64,000 nucleotides of DNA from Chryseobacterium taklimakanense. Lineage in GTDB: Bacteria; Bacteroidota; Bacteroidia; Flavobacteriales; Weeksellaceae. Each line of letters starts with the position of its first letter. Within the stretch, counting starts at the first letter, position 1. Location of the stretch: positions 2,700,881 to 2,764,880 of the forward strand of contig NZ_LT906465.1 in the NCBI RefSeq assembly GCF_900187185.1, read 5' to 3'. The notes under the pieces were generated by a model. The model had not been told where the DNA came from, did no database searches, and was given only the letters and a program-made list of their open reading frames with translations. This document shows, one piece after another, positions 28,799 to 37,447 of this stretch. The translations under genes and the position numbers were made by a program.

Positions 28799-30178
28799 AT
28801 GACAAAAAAAATAAAACCAAACCTTTCCCTTGCACAAATCATCAACATGAGCATGGGATTTATGGGAATACAGATGGCCTTTGGCCTGCAAAACGGTAAT
28901 GCGAGCCGTATCTTAGCGAATTTGGGAGCCGATGTGCATGAACTTTCGTGGTTCTGGCTGGTGGCGCCTTTCACGGGGCTTATCGTGCAGCCGATTATCG
29001 GCCACTTGGGCGATAACACCTGGAGTCCTCTGGGGCGCAGGAAACCATTCTTTCTCATTGGAGCCGTGCTGTGTGCTGTTGGTTTGGTTCTTCTGCCGAA
29101 TGCTGCTTCAGTAACGCACTTAGTTGCAGCCAATGTCTTGCTTTTGGCGGTGATATTCCTGGCGATGATGGATGCCTCGGTCAACGTGGCGATGGAGCCG
29201 TTCCGTGCGCTGGTTGGCGATATGCTGCCGAAACATCAGGGAACCCTTGGCTTTTCCGTACAGACGATTCTGATTGGTTTTGGAGCGGTTTTGGGGTCGT
29301 ATATGCCCGACTGGCTCACCAAACTGGGCGTGAACAGCGTTGCGCCGGCAGGTTACGTGGCGGATAATGTGATCTACTCCTTCTACATCGGTGCGGCAAT
29401 TCTGTTGCTGACGATTTTGTACACGATTTTCACGACGAAAGAATATTCGCCGCAGGAATTTGCAGAATTTTCTGACGGGAAAGAAATTGTAGAAGAAAAA
29501 TCTAAATTCTCAGATATTTTCAAAGATTTTGCTAAAGTTCCGGATCAGATGAAGAAACTTGGACTGGTGCAGTTTTTCTCCTGGTTTGCGCTGTTTACCA
29601 TGTGGGTTTTCACGACCAACGCTTTGGCGACGCACCATTTCGGGCTTTCTCCGGATGATACGCATTCCGAGATGTTCAATGAGGCGGGAAACCTTACCGG
29701 AAAACTTTTCGGGCAGTACAATCTCTGGGCGATTCCTTTCGCCTTCCTGCTGACACCGGTTGCAAAAGCTATCGGTAAAAAACAAACCCATGCTTTGGCT
29801 TTGGTCTGCGGCGGTCTGGGACTTATTGCGATGAATTTCATCTCCAAAGATCTGCTGTGGATTTCTATGATCGGGCTTGGTTTTGCGTGGGCAAGTATTC
29901 TGGCGATGCCTTATGCGATGCTAATCGACAGCATTCCGAGTAAGAAAATGGGAATTTATATGGGAATTTTCAATTTCTTTATCGTGATTCCTCAGATCGT
30001 GAACGGTATTTTTGGCGGCCCGATTGTTTCTAACCTTTTCGGCAATATGGCGATGGGTTACGTCGTCGTAGGCGGCATCTGTATGATCATTGCGGCGTTG
30101 CTCACCATGCTCTTGGTAAAATCAGATCCCGCTGAAACCGGTCAGGCAGAAGAAGAGATTCAGCAGGTACATTTTTAA
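28799..30178 (+). CDS. MFS sugar permease, SLC45-like (putative maltose/maltodextrin transporter)
   Basis: The 459-residue membrane protein has about 12 helices and the SLC45/GPH-like signature: an N-terminal MGFMGIQMAFGLQNGNASRI and the loop GDNTWSPLGRRKPF after helix 2 (about residues 72-85). In flavobacteria such permeases beside sus genes import maltose or short maltodextrins across the inner membrane. This completes the uptake chain SusCD, SusA/SusB, permease. A maltose phosphorylase, often next to it, is absent here. A terminator follows at 30199. Confidence 0.85.
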   Translation: MTKKIKPNLSLAQIINMSMGFMGIQMAFGLQNGNASRILANLGADVHELSWFWLVAPFTGLIVQPIIGHLGDNTWSPLGRRKPFFLIGAVLCAVGLVLLPNAASVTHLVAANVLLLAVIFLAMMDASVNVAMEPFRALVGDMLPKHQGTLGFSVQTILIGFGAVLGSYMPDWLTKLGVNSVAPAGYVADNVIYSFYIGAAILLLTILYTIFTTKEYSPQEFAEFSDGKEIVEEKSKFSDIFKDFAKVPDQMKKLGLVQFFSWFALFTMWVFTTNALATHHFGLSPDDTHSEMFNEAGNLTGKLFGQYNLWAIPFAFLLTPVAKAIGKKQTHALALVCGGLGLIAMNFISKDLLWISMIGLGFAWASILAMPYAMLIDSIPSKKMGIYMGIFNFFIVIPQIVNGIFGGPIVSNLFGNMAMGYVVVGGICMIIAALLTMLLVKSDPAETGQAEEEIQQVHF

Positions 30179-30198
30179 ATCCTGCCTTTTTAAATAAC

Positions 30199-30228
30199 AA
30201 AATTCCGTCGTTGAGGCGGAATTTTTTG
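30199..30228 (+). terminator. Terminator after the sugar permease
   Basis: AAAATTCCGTC pairs with GGCGGAATTTT (one wobble, 5-base loop) and leads into a T run 21 bases past the stop. Confidence 0.85.
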
Positions 30229-30564
30229 TTTTAAATTTTGCGGGTGGAAAATGTTTTATAAAATTTTTCGAATTTTTCAGGTGCAGGATTCTGATTATTT
30301 CTAGCTCGTCACATTTTAAGTTTATCCGATAAAAAATGAAATGTGATTTTACTCTGGAACCGAAAATACCATTTCTGATTTGGCTAAAATCCTGACCGCT
30401 TTTGGGGTTTTCAGAAAGATACTCAAGTTCGATTAATTTCTAAAAATAATATAATTTCCCTAAGCTTTAAAACTTCTTTTTACCATACATCAATGCGGGC
30501 AATCGCCTTAAAAAGTAATTTTGCACTGTAAAATCGATATAAAACCAATTAAAATATTAATATA
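30229..30564 (+). other. Intergenic region before the pirin gene
   Basis: No ORF, RNA or strong repeat is visible in these 336 bases. A 7-bp inverted repeat, CACATTT and AAATGTG, lies at about 30317-30353. A -7 box, TAATTTTG, at 30516-30523 probably belongs to the pirin promoter; no matching -33 TTG is found. Confidence 0.4.
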
Positions 30565-31287
30565 ATGAAAACAGTACTTCATAAAGCGGCCACCCGCGGG
30601 CACCAAGACCACGGCTGGCTAAAGGCGAACCATACGTTCAGCTTTGCCAATTATTACGATCCTGAAAGAGTGCATTTTGGCGCACTCCGAGTGCTGAACG
30701 ATGATCATGTGGAAGGAGGAATGGGTTTCGGCATGCACCCGCACGCCAATATGGAGATTATTACTATTCCGCTGAGCGGCGAGCTGCACCACAAGGATTC
30801 GATGGGCAATTTTGGGGCGATCCAGAAAGGTGAAATCCAGGTGATGAGCGCCGGAACCGGAGTGCAGCACAGCGAGTTCAACGGTCGCGAAGATGAAGCG
30901 GTGAAACTGCTTCAGATCTGGGTAATTCCGAACAAAATGGGCGTTCAGCCACGCTACGACCAGATTAAAATTGCGGACAGTGCGAAACCGAACGATTTTC
31001 AGCAGATCGTATCTCCAAATCCGGACGGTGAGGGCAGCTGGATTCATCAGGATGCGTGGTTCAACCTGGCGAATTTCGACAAAGGGACGGCAAAGGAATA
31101 TGAACTGAAGAAGGAAGGCAACGGCGTGTATGTTTTTATGATTTCAGGGAAAGCGAAAGTAGGAGAGGGGGAACTGTCTGAACGCGATGGACTTGGCCTC
31201 TCCGAAACGGATCGCTTCACCGTAGAAGCCCTTGAAAACGCCGAAATTCTCCTGATGGAAGTTCCGATGAACTTGCCAAGAATGTAA
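30565..31287 (+). CDS. Pirin family protein
   Basis: Pirins are two-domain cupins that bind one metal ion; some bacterial members act as quercetin dioxygenases. The 240-residue product has the cupin metal motif GMHPHANMEIITI (His57, His59 with a further His and Glu after) and HSEFNGREDEAVKLLQIW near 111-128. Length matches E. coli YhhW (231 residues). It stands alone on the plus strand and is followed by repeat B. Confidence 0.92.
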   Translation: MKTVLHKAATRGHQDHGWLKANHTFSFANYYDPERVHFGALRVLNDDHVEGGMGFGMHPHANMEIITIPLSGELHHKDSMGNFGAIQKGEIQVMSAGTGVQHSEFNGREDEAVKLLQIWVIPNKMGVQPRYDQIKIADSAKPNDFQQIVSPNPDGEGSWIHQDAWFNLANFDKGTAKEYELKKEGNGVYVFMISGKAKVGEGELSERDGLGLSETDRFTVEALENAEILLMEVPMNLPRM

Positions 31288-31307
31288 TATATTTGGGTCC
31301 ATTAAAC

Positions 31308-31456
31308 GACCTTGGAGTTATTGCCGTTAAGAAAATTTCAAAAACTTACGTTAAAAAATTTCCACTGTTTGAGTGGCGGCTAGAATCTGTTAAAACAACC
31401 AGATCTTGTTTCGGCCCGAGTTTTGGGAATTTTAGTAAGTTTTTGAAATTTTAGCC
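31308..31456. repeat. Dispersed repeat B, copy 2
   Basis: It starts GACCTTGGAG, holds the core TTTCCACTGTTTGAGTGG then CGGCTAGAATCT (about 31360-31387), and ends GAAATTTTAGCC. It is the partner of the copy at 28009-28186. Its outer parts (AAAATTTCAAAAACTTAC, and GTAAGTTTTTGAAATTTTAG) are also inverted repeats of each other. Confidence 0.65.
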
Positions 31457-31481
31457 AAACTAATCCAGTCTTGAAATTTTG

Positions 31482-31507
31482 GTTCTTTTGTTTCAAGACA
31501 AAAGAAC
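31482..31507. repeat. Perfect 10-bp inverted repeat before the FMN reductase gene
   Basis: GTTCTTTTGT and ACAAAAGAAC are separated by TTCAAG and lie 18-43 bases before the start codon. It may form an RNA hairpin in the 5' leader or be an operator. No T run follows, so it is not a terminator. Confidence 0.5.
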
Positions 31508-31524
31508 ACTTAAAAATTAACTTT

Positions 31525-32064
31525 ATGAAAATATTAGCCTTTGCAGGAAGCATTTCCTCAGATTCCATCAACAGGAAACTTGTAGAATACGTATCGTCGC
31601 GTTTTGACGGCCATGATGTTGAACTTCTGGATTTGAACGATTATGAAATGCCGTTTTTCAGCAGCGACCGCGAAAGAGAAATCGGCGTGCATCCTTTGGC
31701 GCAAAAATTTGCAGATAAAATTGATGCTTCGGATCTGATCATTATGTCGCTGGCTGAATACAATTCGGCGTATACTGCGGCTTTTAAAAATGTCTTCGAC
31801 TGGGTTTCGAGAATCAAGGGGCGCAAACATTTCGGCGAAAAACCAATCTTTTTGCTGTCAACCGCGCCCGGTCCCGGAGGTGGAAAAAACGTTTCCGAAG
31901 TTTTTATGAAGCGTGCGCCTTTCAGCGGAGCCCACGTGCTTACAAATTTTGTCCTCCCTAAATTCAAAGAAACTTTTGAGGAAGGAAAAGGCATCATCGA
32001 CGAAGAGAAAAGAGCCGAGCTGGAAGAGAAAATTGATCTCGTAATATCTCATATCAATCCATAA
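31525..32064 (+). CDS. NADPH-dependent FMN reductase-like flavoprotein
   Basis: The 179-residue protein is a flavodoxin-like NAD(P)H:FMN/quinone reductase. It begins with the FMN phosphate-binding loop FAGSISSDSINRKL (about residues 5-18) and has the isoalloxazine-binding motif SLAEYNSAYTAAFKN (about 76-90), the position of the PEYN motif in the family. The in-frame TTG at 31471 lies in the hairpin region, so the ATG at 31525 is chosen. Substrate is not known; azo-dye, quinone or chromate reduction are all seen in relatives. Confidence 0.88.
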   Translation: MKILAFAGSISSDSINRKLVEYVSSRFDGHDVELLDLNDYEMPFFSSDREREIGVHPLAQKFADKIDASDLIIMSLAEYNSAYTAAFKNVFDWVSRIKGRKHFGEKPIFLLSTAPGPGGGKNVSEVFMKRAPFSGAHVLTNFVLPKFKETFEEGKGIIDEEKRAELEEKIDLVISHINP

Positions 32065-32150
32065 TCGTGCTGGGAAATGGAAGCTTAATAAATTTAATAA
32101 AAAGTCCATAAAAGAATCCAACGCTTCAAGCCATACGCAAATTAAAATAA

Positions 32151-32178
32151 AAAGCGTGACCGAAGCCACGCTTTCTAT
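32151..32178. terminator. Bidirectional terminator
   Basis: AAAGCGTG (32151-32158) pairs with CACGCTTT (32167-32174). It lies between the convergent reductase and DUF808 genes and is flanked by A-rich and T-rich sequence. Confidence 0.75.
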
Positions 32179-32192
32179 TTTATAACCAGTTT

Positions 32193-33077
32193 TCAGTTCG
32201 CTTTTTTCACAAATTTAAATGCTCTTTTAAACAGTATAAAAACCGGAAGCATTACCAATCCGCCCACGATTCCGTAAATGGCCTGTTTCAGCATCGAAGG
32301 AACATTTGGCAAAAGGTGATGAAGATAATCAATATTATGATCGAAAATTCCGCCGGCAACCAGGATCAAAGCGACAGTACCGATTACGCCGAGCGCTTTT
32401 ATCACCCATGGCAACGCTTTTACCAGAAATTCTCCTAAAGTATTCAGAAAACCTTTTTGTCCCGACTTTTTAATCAGTTTAAAACCGGCATCGTCCATCC
32501 TTACAATCAGTGCTACAATTCCGTAAACACCTACAGTTGCAATGATAGAAACGATGGAAACCGTGATGATCTGTACCATCAGCGGTTCCTTAAGGACCGT
32601 TCCCAGAGCTATGATTACAATTTCTATGGAAAGGATAAAATCTGTCGTGATCGCAGACTTTACCTTTGATTTTTCCTCAGCCTCGCCGCTGGTTCCGGGC
32701 GCTTCGATTTCTTCAATCACTTCCTTACCGCTTTCTTCTTTTTTATGAAAAAAATATTCGATCATCTTCTCCACGCCTTCAAAAGCAAGATAAAGCCCAC
32801 CCAAAACGAGAATAATTTTAATCGCGGGCGGATACATCCACTGCAGCAGAAAAGCAATCGGAACAATGATGAGTTTATTGATGAAAGAGCCCTTCATAAT
32901 CTGAAGCAGCACAGGTATTTCGCGTGAGGAAAGGAAGCCTGTCGCCTTTTCCGCATTCACAGCGAGGTCATCCCCCAGGATACCGGCGGTCTGTTTGGTT
33001 GCAACTTTGGAAGTTACTGCGATGTCGTCCATCAGTGCAGCAATATCGTCGAGGATAGCAAAAAAGCCTGAAGCCAT
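32193..33077 (-). CDS. DUF808 family inner-membrane protein (YedI-like)
   Basis: The 294-residue protein matches the DUF808/YedI family: MASGFFAILDDIAALMDD at the start and ATGFLSSREIPVLLQIMKGS near residues 46-65, followed by about six membrane helices. The loop near 112-138 is highly acidic (GKEVIEEIEAPGTSGEAEE). The family has no established function. It is a single gene on the minus strand. Confidence 0.9.
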   Translation of the reverse strand: MASGFFAILDDIAALMDDIAVTSKVATKQTAGILGDDLAVNAEKATGFLSSREIPVLLQIMKGSFINKLIIVPIAFLLQWMYPPAIKIILVLGGLYLAFEGVEKMIEYFFHKKEESGKEVIEEIEAPGTSGEAEEKSKVKSAITTDFILSIEIVIIALGTVLKEPLMVQIITVSIVSIIATVGVYGIVALIVRMDDAGFKLIKKSGQKGFLNTLGEFLVKALPWVIKALGVIGTVALILVAGGIFDHNIDYLHHLLPNVPSMLKQAIYGIVGGLVMLPVFILFKRAFKFVKKAN

Positions 33078-33199
33078 AATTTTAAATTTTAACTTACAAA
33101 AATACGGTTTTCCGTTGATTTTTATTTTAATTTACCGAAAATTTCACTTTTAAAATCGCTGAAAATTTTATACTTTCGCAAAACTTAATTTTAAGCAAA

Positions 33200-33274
33200 A
33201 TGAAAGCGCAAAAATTATTTTCGGATAGGGATAAATTCCAAAATTTTGGAAACGAAAATTGCGCCACAAAATAA
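33200..33274 (+). CDS. Possible 24-residue small protein with its own terminator
   Basis: An ATG at 33200 opens a 24-codon frame (MKAQKLFSDRDKFQNFGNEN, then CATK) that ends in three in-phase TAA codons, directly before a terminator. A -7-like box, TACTTTCG, lies at 33171-33178, so the whole could be a transcript of about 125 nt. It may be a small peptide, a leader, or a small RNA whose ORF is chance. Coding is not proven. Confidence 0.35.
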   Translation: MKAQKLFSDRDKFQNFGNENCATK

Positions 33275-33278
33275 TAAT

Positions 33279-33309
33279 AAGCCGACGTCTGCAAGATTGT
33301 CGGCTTTTT
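33279..33309 (+). terminator. Terminator after the small ORF
   Basis: AAGCCGAC pairs with GTCGGCTT (12-base loop), followed by T5. It sits about 185 bases before purM and so ends a separate short transcript. Confidence 0.75.
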
Positions 33310-33324
33310 GTTTGAGCTAAAAAC

Positions 33325-33460
33325 CACAAAAGTTACAAAAGAACAGGCAACCGTGATCCTTCCAGATGAGATCACAAAATTGAAATCACAGATTTCAGAT
33401 CTGCTTTTAAGAATGTAGAATTTGTCCCTCTTAATTGGGGATCATTTGGTAACTTTTGTG
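33325..33460. repeat. 136-bp element with 12-bp perfect inverted ends
   Basis: CACAAAAGTTAC (33325-33336) and GTAACTTTTGTG (33449-33460) are perfect inverted repeats. The inside holds an open frame that ends LPDEITKLKSQISDLLLRM at the TAG at 33416, which looks like the tail of a lost gene but may be chance. A unit of nearly the same size and end sequence is at 45679-45811. Confidence 0.5.
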
Positions 33461-33492
33461 TTTATATAAAATAAAAAAAGTAAAAAGTAATC

Positions 33493-34482
33493 ATGAGCAA
33501 CACTTACAAATCTGCCGGTGTAGACAAAGAAGAAGGCTACAGAACTGTTGACAAAATAAAATCTGCTGTGGCAGAGACCCATAACAAAAATGTGCTGAAC
33601 AATCTTGGAAGTTTCGGGGCGTTTTATGAAATCGGAGGCTATAAAAATCCGGTTCTCGTTTCCGGAACCGATGGTATTGGGACCAAACTGAAAGTGGCTT
33701 TGGATACCAAAAATTACGGTTCCATCGGGATAGACTGTTTCGCGATGTGTGCCAACGATATCGTATGTCACGGTGCAAAGCCTCTGTTTTTCCTGGATTA
33801 CCTGGCTTGCGGGAAGCTGGATGCAGATGTAGCCGCAGAAATCGTCATGGGAATGGTGAAAGCATGCAAAGACAATGAATGTGCCTTAATTGGAGGCGAA
33901 ACTGCGGAAATGCCGGGTATGTATCAGCCGGGAGATTACGATGTGGCGGGTTTCTGTGTAGGAATTGTAGAGAAAGATCAGGTGATTGACGGGTCCAAAA
34001 TCAAGAAAGGTGATAAAATCATCGCGCTGCCAAGTTCAGGCTTTCACAGTAATGGATTTTCGTTGGTAAGAAAAATTTTCCCGGACTTCAACGAAGAATT
34101 TGAAGGAAAACCAATACATGAAACGCTTTTAATTCCGACAAAACTGTACTATCAGGATATTAAAAAACTGATGGAAAATGTGGAAATCAGCGGAATTGCA
34201 CACATCACAGGCGGCGGTTTGATTGAGAATCTTCCGAGAATTATTCCGGAAGGCCTTTGCGCGAGCATCAATGAATCTGAAATCAGGGTTCCAAGTGTAA
34301 TGCTTGAGCTCGAAAAACGCGGAAATATCGACAGAATGGAAATGCATGGCACTTTTAACATGGGCGTGGGAATGACTGTTGTGGTCGATGAACAGTACGT
34401 TGCAAAAGTTCTGGAATTGCTTCCCGATGCCTATGAGATTGGGGAAATAGTAGAGGATTCCAAGAAGATTAGATTTAAGTAA
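33493..34482 (+). CDS. purM: Phosphoribosylformylglycinamidine cyclo-ligase (AIR synthetase)
   Basis: PurM closes the imidazole ring in step five of purine synthesis, using ATP. The 329-residue product has SAGVDKEEGYRTV at the N-terminus, GTDGIGTKLKVA near residues 59-70, the cluster DCFAMCANDIVCHGAKPLFFLDY and GGETAEMPGMY, all typical of the family, and HITGGGLIENLPRI near 237. Length is normal. It begins the purMN-phosphoesterase-purHD-guaA row. Confidence 0.97.
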   Translation: MSNTYKSAGVDKEEGYRTVDKIKSAVAETHNKNVLNNLGSFGAFYEIGGYKNPVLVSGTDGIGTKLKVALDTKNYGSIGIDCFAMCANDIVCHGAKPLFFLDYLACGKLDADVAAEIVMGMVKACKDNECALIGGETAEMPGMYQPGDYDVAGFCVGIVEKDQVIDGSKIKKGDKIIALPSSGFHSNGFSLVRKIFPDFNEEFEGKPIHETLLIPTKLYYQDIKKLMENVEISGIAHITGGGLIENLPRIIPEGLCASINESEIRVPSVMLELEKRGNIDRMEMHGTFNMGVGMTVVVDEQYVAKVLELLPDAYEIGEIVEDSKKIRFK

Positions 34483-34483
34483 A

Positions 34484-34541
34484 TGTAAAAAGTACAATGT
34501 ACAAAGTACGGTACTTACATTGTACATTTTACATTGTACGT
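34484..34541. repeat. Hairpin-forming heptamer-like repeat between purM and purN
   Basis: TGTAAAA, AGTACAA, TGTACAA and AGTACGG follow each other as 7-base units and pair with the ACATTGTA/GTACTT units downstream. TACAATGT at 34493-34500 matches ACATTGTA in inverted order. There is no T run, so it is not a standard terminator. Confidence 0.5.
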
Positions 34542-34549
34542 TGTTCAAA

Positions 34550-35113
34550 ATGAAAAATATAGTTATCCTCGTCAGCGGTTCCGGAACCAACCTCCAGCGT
34601 ATTATCGATTGTATTGAGAGCGGCGAGATTGCCAATGCCAAAATTTCAATGGTGGTTGCAGACCGCAACTGTTACGGGCTGGAGCGCGCTGAGCATGCAA
34701 ACATTCCAAATCAGCTCATTAAACGCGGGAAGTCGTTTTCAGAACATCTGGAAAAAATAATCCCTGAAAACACGGATCTGATTGTTTTGTCAGGTTTCCT
34801 TTCGATTTTAAGCAGTGATTTTACCGAGAAATTTAAAGGAAAAATCATCAACATACACCCGGCATTGCTGCCAAAGTTTGGTGGCTTCGGCATGTGGGGG
34901 ATGAATGTTCACAACGCCGTTTTAGAAGCTAAAGAAGAGGAAAGTGGCGCCAGTGTACATTTCGTAACTTCAGGGATCGACGAAGGTGAAATCATTCTGC
35001 AGGGAAAAGTTCCGGTAGATGAAAATGATACCCCAGAAACGCTGGCTGCAAAGGTACACGAGATAGAATATGAGATTTTCCCGAAAGCCATAAACAAAAT
35101 TTTAAATGGATAG
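34550..35113 (+). CDS. purN: Phosphoribosylglycinamide formyltransferase
   Basis: PurN moves a formyl group from 10-formyl-THF to GAR in purine synthesis. The 187-residue product has LVSGSGTNLQRI (phosphate loop, residues 6-17), the catalytic cluster NIHPALLPKFGG (about 102-113, with the Asn-His pair), and the Asp of the DEGEIILQG segment. An upstream in-frame TTG at 34520 lies in the hairpin repeat, so the ATG at 34550 is used. It overlaps the next gene by 8 bases. Confidence 0.95.
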   Translation: MKNIVILVSGSGTNLQRIIDCIESGEIANAKISMVVADRNCYGLERAEHANIPNQLIKRGKSFSEHLEKIIPENTDLIVLSGFLSILSSDFTEKFKGKIINIHPALLPKFGGFGMWGMNVHNAVLEAKEEESGASVHFVTSGIDEGEIILQGKVPVDENDTPETLAAKVHEIEYEIFPKAINKILNG

Positions 35114-35810
35114 AATTGCCTTCATCACAGACCTTCACCTGCTCGAAAAAAATGTCGAAAAAAAAGGTGTGGATACTCTTCAGAACTGGAAGGCAGTTCT
35201 GGATGATGTGAAGGCAAAAAACATAGGAAAAATAATCTTCGGTGGCGATTTCGGCGAAAAAGAAGCTCTTGAAATCATTTTTGCTGATGCCCGTGATTTT
35301 GAGGTCGAATTAATTCTGGGAAACCACGACAGAATTAAAAATTTCAGAAAATATTACCCAAAAACAGAATTTAAACAGGAACTTTTTTATACTTTAAAAA
35401 TCGGCGGATCCGACTGTGTCTTTTTAGATACTTCCTCGTACAGGCTCAACAGAGAGCAGCAGGAAAACTTGAAAATATGGCTGGAATCGGCAGTCAGTCC
35501 TGTGATTTTCATCCATCACCCGGTCTTGGATATCGTTACGTGGATGGACAGGGAACATCCTCTGAAAAACCGGAAAGATGTTGAAGAGATCATCAATTCA
35601 GCAGGGAAAAAGGTGCATTTAATTTGCGGCCATTACCATCAGTATCACGAAAAATCCTCAGAATTTATCAACCAAATTATTGCCCCTGCCGTTTCTTACC
35701 AGATTCCGTACGGCAAAAATTATCAGGCAGATACTTCCTCATTTGGTTATCTGATGTTGGATTGGGATGATGGAATTTTGAATTACGAAAAAGTAGATTT
35801 TAATAAATAA
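35106..35810 (+). CDS. Metallophosphoesterase (Icc/CpdA-like)
   Basis: The 234-residue cytosolic protein shows calcineurin-like motifs: ITDLHLL (Asp9, His11), GGDFGE (Asp48), GNHDR (Asn73, His74, Asp75), IHHPV and GHYHQYH. This is the full set of metal ligands of the class III cyclic nucleotide or other phosphodiesterases. It overlaps purN and lies only 11 bases before purH, so it is probably translated with purine genes. A role in nucleotide turnover is suggested by place only. Confidence 0.88.
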   Translation: MDRIAFITDLHLLEKNVEKKGVDTLQNWKAVLDDVKAKNIGKIIFGGDFGEKEALEIIFADARDFEVELILGNHDRIKNFRKYYPKTEFKQELFYTLKIGGSDCVFLDTSSYRLNREQQENLKIWLESAVSPVIFIHHPVLDIVTWMDREHPLKNRKDVEEIINSAGKKVHLICGHYHQYHEKSSEFINQIIAPAVSYQIPYGKNYQADTSSFGYLMLDWDDGILNYEKVDFNK

Positions 35811-35821
35811 AAAATAATATA

Positions 35822-37339
35822 ATGTCAAAAAAACGCGCATTAATCTCAGTTTCTGACAAATCAGGACTTATTGATTTCGCACAATTTTTAGAACAGAACA
35901 ACTATGAACTCATCTCCACCGGAGGAACTTTCAAGCATTTGAAAGACGCAGGTTTAAAACCGGTTCAAATCGATGAAGTCACCAGTTTCCCGGAAATGTT
36001 GGACGGAAGAGTAAAAACTTTGCACCCAATAGTTCACGGTGGACTTTTGGCAGTTCGCTCAAACGAAGAACACATGAAAACTGTTCAGCAACACGGAATC
36101 GGACTGATTGATATGGTAATCGTAAACCTTTATCCGTTTTTTGAAAATGTAAATAAAGACATTTCGCTTGAAGAAAAAGTTGAGTTTATCGATATCGGCG
36201 GTCCGTCAATGTTGCGTTCCGCAGCGAAAAATTTCGATTCGGTAACAGTGATTACCGATGTTGAAGATTACGCCAAAGTACAGCAGGAAATGTCTGAAAA
36301 CGGCGATACCACTTTAGAAACCAGAAAAAAACTCGCCGGAAAGGTTTTCAATCTCACTTCTGCGTACGATGCTGCGATTTCAAGAATGCTTCTGGACGAG
36401 GAATATCCAACCTATCTGAACGCTTCGTACAAAAAAGTTTCTGATTTAAGATATGGCGAAAATCCGCACCAAACTGCGGCATATTACACTTCAACTTTCG
36501 AAAACGGCGCAATGAAAGATTTTGAAATTTTGGGAGGCAAAGAATTGTCCTTCAATAATTTGCGTGATATGGATCTCTGCTGGAAAGTCGTGAACGAATT
36601 TAAAAACGAGATGGCCTGCTGTGCGGTGAAACATTCCACGCCTTGTGGCGTTGCCATCGGAAACACACCTTTGGAAACCTACACCAAAACATTTGAATGT
36701 GATCCGGTTTCCATTTTCGGCGGAATTGTGGCGATGAATTTCAAAATCGACGCTGCAACTGCCGAAGAACTCAACAAAACCTTCCTGGAGATTGTGATGG
36801 CACCCGATTTTGACGACGATGCTTTGGAAATTTTAAGAAAGAAAAAAAATCTGAGAATTATCAAAATTAAAAACCCGGTTTCCGATAAACAGACCTGGGT
36901 GAAAATCGACGGCGGAATGCTCGTGCAGGACAACGATTCCGAGTTTTCGGATGATATTAAAGTTGTAACCGAGGTTCAGCCAACCGAAGAACAGAAAAAC
37001 GCCCTGCTTTTCGCGCAAAGAGTCGTGAAATATGTAAAATCCAACGCCATCGTGGTTTCCAACGGCATTCAGGCCTTGGGAATCGGGGGTGGACAGGTGA
37101 ACAGAATTTGGGCCACACAACAGGCGGTGGAAAGAGCCAAGGAAAAATTCAGCGGCGATTTGGTGCTGGCTTCAGACGCTTTTTTCCCGTTCTGCGATGT
37201 GGTAGATTTCTGCGCTCAGGAAGGCATCAAAGCCATCATCCAACCTGGCGGTTCTGTGAAAGACCAGGATTCCATCGATGCGGCCAACGGGCACAAAATC
37301 CCGATGATGCTTACAGGAATGAGGCATTTCCTGCATTAA
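35822..37339 (+). CDS. purH: Bifunctional AICAR transformylase/IMP cyclohydrolase
   Basis: PurH carries out the last two steps to IMP. The 505-residue product has the N-terminal IMP cyclohydrolase (MGS-like) domain ([34 protein letters not shown]) and the C-terminal transformylase with [11 protein letters not shown] (the Lys-His catalytic pair) and [15 protein letters not shown]. Length is normal. It is followed by a separate promoter for purD. Confidence 0.97.
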   Translation: MSKKRALISVSDKSGLIDFAQFLEQNNYELISTGGTFKHLKDAGLKPVQIDEVTSFPEMLDGRVKTLHPIVHGGLLAVRSNEEHMKTVQQHGIGLIDMVIVNLYPFFENVNKDISLEEKVEFIDIGGPSMLRSAAKNFDSVTVITDVEDYAKVQQEMSENGDTTLETRKKLAGKVFNLTSAYDAAISRMLLDEEYPTYLNASYKKVSDLRYGENPHQTAAYYTSTFENGAMKDFEILGGKELSFNNLRDMDLCWKVVNEFKNEMACCAVKHSTPCGVAIGNTPLETYTKTFECDPVSIFGGIVAMNFKIDAATAEELNKTFLEIVMAPDFDDDALEILRKKKNLRIIKIKNPVSDKQTWVKIDGGMLVQDNDSEFSDDIKVVTEVQPTEEQKNALLFAQRVVKYVKSNAIVVSNGIQALGIGGGQVNRIWATQQAVERAKEKFSGDLVLASDAFFPFCDVVDFCAQEGIKAIIQPGGSVKDQDSIDAANGHKIPMMLTGMRHFLH

Positions 37340-37389
37340 TAACATCACACCAAAGGCATCCATTGTACCCTGGTGTAACCGTTAAAAAC

Positions 37390-37420
37390 TTTGTTTTCAT
37401 TCCTCAAAACCTTAAATTTG
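37390..37420 (+). promoter_or_regulatory. Promoter of purD
   Basis: TTTG (37390-37393), 19 bases, then TAAATTTG (37413-37420) is a full match to the Bacteroidetes promoter pattern, about 28 bases before the purD ATG. Confidence 0.7.
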
Positions 37421-37447
37421 TAAATACTTAAAAAAATAAACTTCCAT

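Noticed and set aside
28444..29184. A 246-codon open frame on the minus strand
   Set aside because: It lies across the NTF2-like and permease genes, which have clear family features, and its own sequence has none. It is a shadow.
33308..33418. A 36-codon frame from a TTG before purM as a real gene
   Set aside because: The TTG lies in the T run of a terminator and no promoter is seen; it is noted only as a possible remnant in the repeat entry.
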